61,325 nt of DNA from Lachnospiraceae bacterium (GTDB lineage: Bacteria; Bacillota; Clostridia; Lachnospirales; Lachnospiraceae): assembly GCA_017436865.1 (NCBI GenBank), contig JAFSCH010000065.1:1-61325 (forward strand). Reading direction: 5' to 3'. The notes beneath the pieces were generated by a model. It was not told where the DNA came from, ran no database searches, and worked only from the letters and a program-made list of their open reading frames with translations. Positions 51,907 through 58,451 of this stretch are shown piece by piece (the stretch's first letter is position 1; each line of letters starts with the position of its first letter). Made by a program: the position numbers and the translations under genes.

Positions 51907-52923
51907 ATGAATTGGATGGAAGCAGCATTACTGATTTTGGGCATAGGAGCATTTGTGGCAAGCTTTATCATCCCGGAAAAAAAGAATAAAGAAGAGAAAA
52001 TACAGGAAATTGATGTAGAAGTTATTCGAAAGTTGATTGAAAAGGAAATGGAAGCTGCAAAAAGTAGAGTGTCTGAGGTAGTTGATGAGACTCTGGAGTA
52101 TGCAGTAGAAAAGACAGAACGTGCATCCGAAAGAATTTCAAATGAAAAGATTATGGCAATCAGTGAATATTCAGAGACGGTACTGGCGGATATGAATAAG
52201 ACACATCAGGAGATTATGTTCTTGTATGATATGCTTAATGATAAGCATGAGAACCTCAAAGAAACAGCGAAGCAGGTGGATAAACAGGCAAAGGAAGCAG
52301 AAGAAAAAGCTAACGCTGCGGCTACTGCATTAGCTGCGAAAGAAGAGGCAAGTGCATTTCTTGAAAAACAAGTACAGCTTACAACACAGGTGGTAGAAGC
52401 TAAACTTACGGAAGCAAAGAGTGAAGAAACGAAGAAGGAAGATATAAAAAAAGTAGAAACTACAGAGTTTGTTCCTATGGAAAGTAAGCCACTTGAACGT
52501 ATTACGCTTGATAAGATTTTTGGGGATAATATTCCGACAGAAGTAGTAGCGGTAGAACAAGCCAGAGTGCAGGTTCAGACAGAAGACTCTGGTTCAGATG
52601 AACAGGAGGAAAGAAAAACACCAGAAGAGAAAAATGTAGAAGTATATTCTTTTGTGGAACAGGCACCACATGTAGAACGTCCGGAAAAAAGAGAAGACCA
52701 GGCGGTTAAATTGGAAGATTCTATACAGGCGATGAAACAGCAGGAAGAAAGGAAAGAAGTTTTAAAGGGAATGGGAGAACTACAAGAACCAGCTGTTGAA
52801 AATAATAATGATAAGATTCTTCGTATGTATAAGGAAGGCATGTCTAATGTAGATATTGCTAAAGAATTAGGACTTGGAGTAGGGGAAGTCAAACTTGTGA
52901 TTAACCTATTCAAGGGAGCATGA
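51907..52923 (+). CDS. SwrB-like membrane-anchored coiled-coil protein (DUF6115 type)
   Basis: A 338-residue protein with an N-terminal membrane anchor (MEAALLILGIGAFVASFII), long coiled coils (residues about 30-180), an acidic middle and a C-terminal helix-turn-helix-like unit (KILRMYKEGMSNVDIAKELG, LGVGEVKLVINLFKGA). In B. subtilis the gene right after sigD and before rpsB is swrB, whose product has a membrane helix and coiled coil and activates basal-body assembly. The same position and layout suggest a counterpart. Length is about double. Confidence 0.75.
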   Translation: MNWMEAALLILGIGAFVASFIIPEKKNKEEKIQEIDVEVIRKLIEKEMEAAKSRVSEVVDETLEYAVEKTERASERISNEKIMAISEYSETVLADMNKTHQEIMFLYDMLNDKHENLKETAKQVDKQAKEAEEKANAAATALAAKEEASAFLEKQVQLTTQVVEAKLTEAKSEETKKEDIKKVETTEFVPMESKPLERITLDKIFGDNIPTEVVAVEQARVQVQTEDSGSDEQEERKTPEEKNVEVYSFVEQAPHVERPEKREDQAVKLEDSIQAMKQQEERKEVLKGMGELQEPAVENNNDKILRMYKEGMSNVDIAKELGLGVGEVKLVINLFKGA

Positions 52924-52939
52924 TGGAGGAATATTACAT

Positions 52940-53527
52940 ATGAGATTGAAGTATCAGTTAAGAGGACTGGGAATCGGAATTATTTTAACTGCGGCGCTTC
53001 TTATGGCTTTTGCGGATGATGGAAAAGACTCTGTAAAAGCAGATGATATGGAAGTTTTAGCGAGTATAGAGAACGAAACACAAGAGAGTTCTATGGAAAC
53101 AGAGAGTGTTAGTAGTGTGGAAGAAACTTCTGTGGTAGTTGAGGAAGAGTTCTCGACAGAAGAAAACAGTTTGGAAATGGAAACAACATCGGAAGAAGAA
53201 TCAATTGTTCAGACGCAGATGGAAAATGAGTTGGTTATAGCGACAACAGAGGAAAGTCTAGAGGAAAAGTCTGTAGAAGAGGAATTGAGTTTAGAAGAAG
53301 ATGAAACAAAAGTTTTAACAGATGTAGTAAAAATAAAAGTTGCCAGTGGAGATGATTCGGGAACAGTTGCAAGAAAGTTACAGATTGCAGGACTTGTAGA
53401 TAATGCAAGTGAATTTGATGCATATCTTATGCAACATGGATATGATAAGAAGATTGCGGTTGGAGAAAAAGAAATTCCAATGGATGCAACGTGGATAGAG
53501 ATTGCAGAAAAAATTTCATCAAGATAA
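52940..53527 (+). CDS. Last operon gene: MltG-N-like domain protein with acidic stalk
   Basis: A 195-residue protein with a signal anchor (LGIGIILTAALLMAFA), a stalk of about 90 residues made of Glu, Ser, Thr and Val, and a C-terminal unit (about 130-195) with VASGDDSGTVARKLQIAGLV, then FDAYLMQHGYDKKI and TWIEIAEKI. This pattern resembles the N-terminal LysM-like part of MltG/YceG, but the lytic transglycosylase domain is absent. It closes the fla/che operon. A role at the cell wall around the flagellum is possible but not shown. Confidence 0.7.
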   Translation: MRLKYQLRGLGIGIILTAALLMAFADDGKDSVKADDMEVLASIENETQESSMETESVSSVEETSVVVEEEFSTEENSLEMETTSEEESIVQTQMENELVIATTEESLEEKSVEEELSLEEDETKVLTDVVKIKVASGDDSGTVARKLQIAGLVDNASEFDAYLMQHGYDKKIAVGEKEIPMDATWIEIAEKISSR

Positions 53528-53536
53528 TAAAATAAT

Positions 53537-53567
53537 AGAAAAAGCCCCTTGATTAGGGGCTTTTTTT
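53537..53567 (+). terminator. Terminator of the fla/che operon
   Basis: Stem AAAGCCCCT and AGGGGCTTT with a five-base loop TGATT (53549-53553) and seven T. The loop forms part of the -35 of the next promoter. Confidence 0.9.
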
Positions 53568-53576
53568 GTGGTAAAA
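53548..53576 (+). promoter_or_regulatory. rpsB promoter embedded in the preceding terminator
   Basis: TTGATT (53548-53553), a 17-base spacer, TAAAAT (53571-53576). The -35 is the terminator loop plus a base of the stem, and the T-run forms much of the spacer. The leader of about 150 bases that follows contains a GCGGTAAGACCGC hairpin near 53705. Confidence 0.55.
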
Positions 53577-53736
53577 TGCAAATGTTGTGGTTATGCGCTG
53601 CTTGCATACACAATAAGAAAAATATCAATGATTCACGTTTACTGATTTGTGGCCCATTGCCCTATACGTTCGGGGTGGCACACAAAGATGATGTGGACGG
53701 AAGAGGCGGTAAGACCGCAGAAAATGGAGGTAAAAC

Positions 53737-54468
53737 ATGAGCGTTATTTCAATGAAGCAGTTATTAGAAGCAGGTGTTCATTTTGGACATCAGACAAGAA
53801 GATGGAACCCTAAGATGGCTCCATACATCTTTACAGAGAGAAATGGTATCTATATCATCGACTTACAGAAGTCTGTAGGTAAGGTTGACGAGGCTTACAA
53901 GGCTGTGGCTGATATCGCAGCACAGGGTGGTACAGTTCTTTTCGTTGGTACAAAGAAGCAGGCTCAGGATGCTGTTAAGACAGAAGCAGAGCGTTGTGGA
54001 ATGTTCTATGTAAATGAGAGATGGTTAGGTGGTATGCTTACAAACTTCAAGACCATCAGAAGCAGAATTGCTAGATTAAAGGCAATCGAGACAATGGCTG
54101 AGGATGGAACATTTGATGTTCTTCCAAAGAAGGAAGTTATCGAACTTAAGAAGGAATGGGAGAAGTTAGAGAAGAATCTTGGTGGTATCAAGAACATGAC
54201 AAAGGTTCCAGATGCTATCTTCGTTGTAGATCCTAAGAAGGAAAGAATCTGTGTACAGGAAGCTCATACACTTGGTATTCCTTTAATTGGTATTGCAGAT
54301 ACTAACTGTGATCCAGAAGAACTTGATTATGTAATTCCTGGTAACGATGATGCTATCAGAGCAGTTAAGTTAATCGTTTCTGCTATGGCTGATGCAGTTA
54401 TCGAAGCTAAGCAGGGTGAAGTTATGGTAGATGCAGCAGAAGAAGCTGCTGAAGAAGTAGAAGCATAA
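53737..54468 (+). CDS. rpsB: 30S ribosomal protein S2
   Basis: A 243-residue S2 protein: [53 protein letters not shown] and [20 protein letters not shown]. The end is acidic. Placed downstream of the motility operon and followed by tsf, as in B. subtilis. Start ATG with TGGAGG. Confidence 0.98.
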   Translation: MSVISMKQLLEAGVHFGHQTRRWNPKMAPYIFTERNGIYIIDLQKSVGKVDEAYKAVADIAAQGGTVLFVGTKKQAQDAVKTEAERCGMFYVNERWLGGMLTNFKTIRSRIARLKAIETMAEDGTFDVLPKKEVIELKKEWEKLEKNLGGIKNMTKVPDAIFVVDPKKERICVQEAHTLGIPLIGIADTNCDPEELDYVIPGNDDAIRAVKLIVSAMADAVIEAKQGEVMVDAAEEAAEEVEA

Positions 54469-54500
54469 TTACACACATTCTTTGATTGGAGGATATTAAT

Positions 54501-55439
54501 ATGGCTATCACAGCAGCAATGGTAAAAGAATTAAGAGAAATGACCGGTGCAGGTATGATGGACTGCAAGAAGGCTCTTAACGAGACTAACGGTAATATGG
54601 AAGAAGCAGTAGAATTTTTAAGAAAGAACGGACAGGCAAAGGCTGAGAAGAAGGCTAGCAGAATTGCAGCAGAAGGTCTTTGCAAGGTTATCGTTGATGG
54701 CGATAAGACAGCAGCAGTTGTTGAAGTTAACTCTGAGACAGACTTCGTTGCTAAGAATGAAGAATTCCAGAATTATGTTGCAGCAGTAGCAGAGCAGGCT
54801 CTTGCTACAACAGCTACAGATATCGATACATTCCTTGCAGAAGCTTGGAAGGCAGATGCCTCTAAGACAGTTAAGGAAGCATTAGTAGAGAAGATTGCAG
54901 TTATCGGTGAGAACTTATCTATCAGAAGATTTGAGAAGGTTGCAGCTGAGAATGGATGTGTTGTAACATATACACACGGTGGTGGAAGAATTGGTGTTAT
55001 CGTTGAAGCAGAAACAGCTGTTGTTAACGATGCAGTTAAGGAAGCACTTACAAATATCGCTATGCAGATTGCGGCTTTAAATCCTAAGTATATCTCTACA
55101 GAGGAAGTTTCTGAAGAATACAAGGAGCATGAGAAGGCAATTATCGCTGAGCAGATTAAGAATGATCCTAAGATGGCTGGAAAGCCTGAAAAGGTTATTG
55201 AAGGTGCTGTAAACGGACGTCTTAACAAGGAATTAAAGGAAGTTTGCTTACTTGAGCAGGCATATGTAAAAGCAGAAGATGGAAAGCAGACAGTTAAGCA
55301 GTATATTGAGGCTGTTTCTAAGGCTAACGATACAACTGTTACACTTAAGAAGTTTGTTCGTTTCGAGACAGGTGAAGGTATCGAGAAGAAGGTTGATGAC
55401 TTCGCAGCAGAAGTTGCAGCACAGGTTGCAGGCAACTAA
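54501..55439 (+). CDS. tsf: Elongation factor Ts
   Basis: A 312-residue guanine-exchange factor for EF-Tu. The N-terminal UBA-like part has AAMVKELREMTGAGMMDCKK and ALNET. The core has TDFVAKNEEFQ and MQIAALNPKYIS. The ATG at 54501 follows TTGGAGG; the in-frame TTG at 54486 is that SD. Codon use is highly biased, as in strongly expressed genes. Terminator follows at 55490. Confidence 0.98.
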   Translation: MAITAAMVKELREMTGAGMMDCKKALNETNGNMEEAVEFLRKNGQAKAEKKASRIAAEGLCKVIVDGDKTAAVVEVNSETDFVAKNEEFQNYVAAVAEQALATTATDIDTFLAEAWKADASKTVKEALVEKIAVIGENLSIRRFEKVAAENGCVVTYTHGGGRIGVIVEAETAVVNDAVKEALTNIAMQIAALNPKYISTEEVSEEYKEHEKAIIAEQIKNDPKMAGKPEKVIEGAVNGRLNKELKEVCLLEQAYVKAEDGKQTVKQYIEAVSKANDTTVTLKKFVRFETGEGIEKKVDDFAAEVAAQVAGN

Positions 55440-55489
55440 AATATAAGGTAATTATTTGATTACAGAGTGTTAGAAAGAAAATAAAAGGT

Positions 55490-55526
55490 AAGGCGCTGAA
55501 TTCTTATAAGTTCAGCGTCTTTTTTG
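55490..55526 (+). terminator. Terminator of rpsB-tsf
   Basis: Stem GCGCTGAA (55493-55500) and TTCAGCGT (55511-55518) with a ten-base loop, followed by CTTTTTTG. Confidence 0.85.
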
Positions 55527-55620
55527 CTTTATAGGAAAGTGCTGTAGCGTAGTGGCAGTTAGACAAGAATTTCGTAAGAAATTCTTGCCAAAGTGCGTGC
55601 GCTGGCACGCACTATTTTTA
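55527..55620 (+). repeat. Repeat family 1, copy B2
   Basis: 94 bases identical to 16778-16871, with both hairpins and the final T-run. It begins at the last bases of the tsf terminator. Confidence 0.9.
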
Positions 55621-55623
55621 TGT

Positions 55624-55673
55624 ATTAGGAAAATGCTGTTACATAGTGGTAGTTAATAAAGAATTTACTATGT
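55624..55673 (+). repeat. Repeat family 1, copy A2 (truncated)
   Basis: Head TAGGAAAATGCTGTTACATA through AAAGAATTTAC aligns with A1. The right arm of hairpin 1 and all of hairpin 2 are missing. Tandem behind B2, as A1 and B1 are tandem in the other order. The rest of the gap to 55902 holds the promoter at 55779 and repeat family 3 copy b. Confidence 0.75.
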
Positions 55674-55778
55674 ACTGAGAAATAACAAAGATTATATTTT
55701 GTTAATTGTATAAAAACGATACTATAGAGCGAATAGCAATATGAAAAACGGTTGTATATAGAAAATGACAAAAAATTA

Positions 55779-55808
55779 TTGCCATATAACAATAATAAAA
55801 GTTATAAT
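55779..55808 (+). promoter_or_regulatory. Probable sigma-A promoter of the MCP-like gene
   Basis: TTGCCA (55779-55784), an 18-base spacer, TATAAT (55803-55808), about 95 bases before the start. A weaker sigma-28-like TAAA-N14-GCGAATAG lies at 55711-55736. Confidence 0.55.
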
Positions 55809-55822
55809 ATGAAAGAAGGATG

Positions 55823-55902
55823 GTGTAAAAAGTGAAAAAATAACACACAAATTTTGTCTGCGACCCAAAACTTGCAGGTGTTGGAAAGGCATGGTTAATA
55901 TT
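55823..55902 (+). repeat. Repeat family 3, copy b, upstream of the MCP-like gene
   Basis: A degenerate palindrome (GTGT ... ACAC, 55823-55845) is followed by CAAATTTTGTCTGCGACCCA and TTGGAAAGGCATGG. It aligns with 29859-29920 up to the start codon. Confidence 0.65.
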
Positions 55903-57456
55903 ATGGAAAGTGTAAAAGAGGGAATGGTTTCAAAAAACAGTCAGGAATATCGATTGAAAAAAATTATAAAAAATTCGCATAGATCATTGGTGATAGGGAC
56001 GATATTATTAATATTGTTTTTGCTTGCAAGCGTATTGATGGTAAGAGTTTCGGATAAGTGTCTTGAAAATACTATGTATTTAAATCAGTATAGGCTTGGC
56101 TCGAAGACTCTGACTTATGCAGTGCAAGCGTATGCAGTAACAGGAGATAAACATTATTATGATGATTATATGCAGGAATTGAACGAGGATAGAAATCGCG
56201 ATATTGCATGGCGTGGATTAGAGCGAAATGATATTAAAGAACAGGAATGGGAAGCACTTCGAGAAATTGCTAATTTTTCAAATGGTTTGGTTCCGTTGGA
56301 AGAAGATGCGATGAAGGCTGTAGAAAGTGGGGATATAGGAAAAGCAACTGCATTTGTGTTTGGAACAGAGTATGGTGATACAATTCAGAAAATTAATGAT
56401 TTGACAGATAGAACAATTCAGAAGATTCAGGAACGTATGGATAGAGAAAAACAAGTGATTTTGCTGATTCAGGCAGGACTTGGATTTGCATTTCTAATAT
56501 ACTTTATGCATATGATATTCCAGAATGTGAGAACACTACGTTTTTCGGTGCAGGAGTTATTGACACCGATATTGAAGGTATCGGAACAGATGATTATTAT
56601 GTCAAAAGGTAATCTTCATACGCGATTAGAAATGGAAGTAGATGATAGTGAAGTAGGACAGATGGTGGCAGCGATTGATGCTATGAAACTGAATTTGGTT
56701 AATATTATAGATGAGATTTCGTTTATTCTAGAGCAGATGGGATCGGGGAATTATAATGTTACAATTAGTCAAAAATATGTAGGAGAATTTATTCAGATTA
56801 AAGATTCGTTTTTGCAGATTGTAGAAGAGATGCGCCACACAGTTGGGACGATACAGGAAGCGTCCAAAGAGTTAGATGGTGGTTCTGGTCAATTGGCAAA
56901 GGCAGCAGAGGAACTGGCAATTTCTTGCACGTCTCAGGCAACACAAGTGTCTGATTTAATGATGTTGTTAGATTTTTTGGAACAGAATATAATGAGTAAT
57001 GAAAGGGATGCGGAAGAGGCGGTTAAAATATCCAATACATCTCAATCTGTGTTAGAAATGAGTAATGTAAAGCTGAATGAACTAAAAGGTACCATGCAAT
57101 CGATTATGAATGCTGTGATGAAACTGAATGAGGTGATGATAGCGAATGGTGAAGAAGAGTTGATTCGGAAGGTTAATTCAGAAATAGAAAAAGGTATTTT
57201 TATCACGGAAGAAGCATCTGCTAATATGGAGGATGTACTTGTAGGAGCAGAAGAAACAACGGGAAGGATAGATAATATTGTAAAAAATCTTCAGGCTGAG
57301 ATGCAGAGTATTGAACAGATACAAGAAAGCATATCTGTAGTAGCAGGAGTTGTGGATAACAATTCTGCGATTTCACAAGAAACAGCGGCGATAAGTGAAG
57401 AACAAAAAAGTCAGGCAGAATCATTGGTACTATTATTGAATAAGTTTCATATATAA
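55903..57456 (+). CDS. MCP-like membrane protein lacking the signalling tip
   Basis: A 517-residue protein with membrane helices near residues 27-50 and 185-205 enclosing a helical sensor domain of about 130 residues. A HAMP unit and a long coiled-coil cytoplasmic part follow. The C-terminal leg has the MCP pattern VAGVVDNNSAISQETAAISE. But the highly conserved hairpin tip (the Q-T-N-L-L-A-L-N-A-A-I-E-A-A-R region that binds CheA and CheW) is absent. The chain passes from VMKLNEVMIANGEEELI straight to the descending helix, about 50-60 residues short, without a frameshift. It probably cannot signal to CheA in the normal way. Start aligned with flbD over the shared upstream repeat; ATG at 55891 is an alternative. 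Confidence 0.8.
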   Translation: MESVKEGMVSKNSQEYRLKKIIKNSHRSLVIGTILLILFLLASVLMVRVSDKCLENTMYLNQYRLGSKTLTYAVQAYAVTGDKHYYDDYMQELNEDRNRDIAWRGLERNDIKEQEWEALREIANFSNGLVPLEEDAMKAVESGDIGKATAFVFGTEYGDTIQKINDLTDRTIQKIQERMDREKQVILLIQAGLGFAFLIYFMHMIFQNVRTLRFSVQELLTPILKVSEQMIIMSKGNLHTRLEMEVDDSEVGQMVAAIDAMKLNLVNIIDEISFILEQMGSGNYNVTISQKYVGEFIQIKDSFLQIVEEMRHTVGTIQEASKELDGGSGQLAKAAEELAISCTSQATQVSDLMMLLDFLEQNIMSNERDAEEAVKISNTSQSVLEMSNVKLNELKGTMQSIMNAVMKLNEVMIANGEEELIRKVNSEIEKGIFITEEASANMEDVLVGAEETTGRIDNIVKNLQAEMQSIEQIQESISVVAGVVDNNSAISQETAAISEEQKSQAESLVLLLNKFHI

Positions 57457-57460
57457 TAAG

Positions 57461-57490
57461 AAAAGGCCTGTGTTGTATACGGGTCTTTTT
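57461..57490 (+). terminator. Terminator after the MCP-like gene
   Basis: AAAAGGCCTG (57461-57470) pairs, with G-U pairs, with CGGGTCTTTT (57480-57489). It ends in T-run ATAA just before the ZIP gene SD. Confidence 0.6.
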
Positions 57491-57507
57491 ATAAAGGAGG
57501 GAATTGT

Positions 57508-58290
57508 ATGATTATTGATGTTTTTAAAGGGTTAATGATTCCGTTTGTGGGAACAACATTAGGAGCAGCATGTGTATTTTTAATGAAAAACAAAATGAAA
57601 CTGAATGTACAGAGGGCACTAACAGGATTTGCAGCAGGTGTTATGGTAGCGGCATCTATTTGGAGTCTTATTATTCCGGCAATGAATCAGGCCGAAGATA
57701 TGGGAAAAATGGCATTTTTACCTGCAGTAATAGGATTTTGGATAGGGATTTTTTTTCTATTGATGCTTGACCACATTATTCCTCATTTGCATATAAATAG
57801 TGAAAAAACGGAAGGCCCAAAGAGCCAGCTTCAGAAAACTACAATGCTAGTACTAACAGTAGCATTACACAACATACCAGAAGGTATGGCGGTTGGTGTT
57901 GTTTATGCTGGATTATTAGCTGGAAGTACACATATTACTATCATGGGTGCTTTGGCGTTGTCGCTTGGAATTGCGATTCAGAATTTTCCTGAGGGAGCAA
58001 TTATATCTATGCCTCTTCGTGCAGCAGGAATGAAGAAAACGAAGGCATTTGTTTATGGTCTGCTTTCGGGAATTGTAGAACCGATAGCAGCACTTCTTAC
58101 AATTCTGGCGACAAGTTTTATAGAGCCGGCATTGCCATATTTACTTAGTTTTGCGGCTGGTTCTATGATATATGTAGTGGTAGAGGAACTGGTGCCAGAA
58201 ATGGCAGAGGGAGAACACTCTAATATTGGAACAATATTTTTTGCAGTAGGATTTACTGTAATGATGAGTCTGGATGTGGCACTGGGATAA
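57508..58290 (+). CDS. ZIP-family divalent metal transporter
   Basis: A 260-residue protein of about eight membrane helices with the ZIP helix IV motif HNIPEGMAVGV and helix V QNFPEGAIISMPL, which carry the metal-binding His, Asn and Glu. The cytosolic loop is short with few His. It most resembles prokaryotic ZupT/GufA-type members that move zinc or other divalent metals into the cell. AAAGGAGGG SD. It stands alone, between two terminators. Confidence 0.93.
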   Translation: MIIDVFKGLMIPFVGTTLGAACVFLMKNKMKLNVQRALTGFAAGVMVAASIWSLIIPAMNQAEDMGKMAFLPAVIGFWIGIFFLLMLDHIIPHLHINSEKTEGPKSQLQKTTMLVLTVALHNIPEGMAVGVVYAGLLAGSTHITIMGALALSLGIAIQNFPEGAIISMPLRAAGMKKTKAFVYGLLSGIVEPIAALLTILATSFIEPALPYLLSFAAGSMIYVVVEELVPEMAEGEHSNIGTIFFAVGFTVMMSLDVALG

Positions 58291-58313
58291 TTATTGCTTA
58301 GTATGAATAGTAA

Positions 58314-58357
58314 AGCACCACGGATACAGATATAAAAGTCGTATTCGTGGTGCTATT
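58314..58357 (+). terminator. Terminator of the ZIP gene
   Basis: Stem AGCACCACG (58314-58322) with CGTGGTGCT (58336-58344, plus inner ATAC/GTAT), then ATTTTT. Confidence 0.85.
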
Positions 58358-58366
58358 TTTATATGA

Positions 58367-58451
58367 TAGGAAATTGCTGTTACGTAGTGGTAGTTAATAA
58401 ATAATTTACGAAGTAAATTATTTGAGTGATTGCTGCGGGGCAATCACTTTT
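58367..58451 (+). repeat. Repeat family 1, copy A3
   Basis: TAGGAAATTGCTGTTACGTA head, hairpin 1 (AAATAATTTAC, GAA, GTAAATTATTT), hairpin 2 (GTGATTGCT, GCG, GGGCAATCAC), TTTT. It begins ten bases after the ZIP terminator and ends in the stop codon of the galactanase gene on the other strand. Confidence 0.85.

Noticed and set aside
54773-55435. 220-codon minus-strand frame opposite tsf
   Set aside because: Shadow caused by strong codon bias in tsf; no SD or family likeness.
55711-55736. Sigma-28 promoter for the MCP-like gene
   Set aside because: TAAA-N14-GCGAATAG matches only five of eight -10 bases; a better sigma-A promoter lies at 55779.
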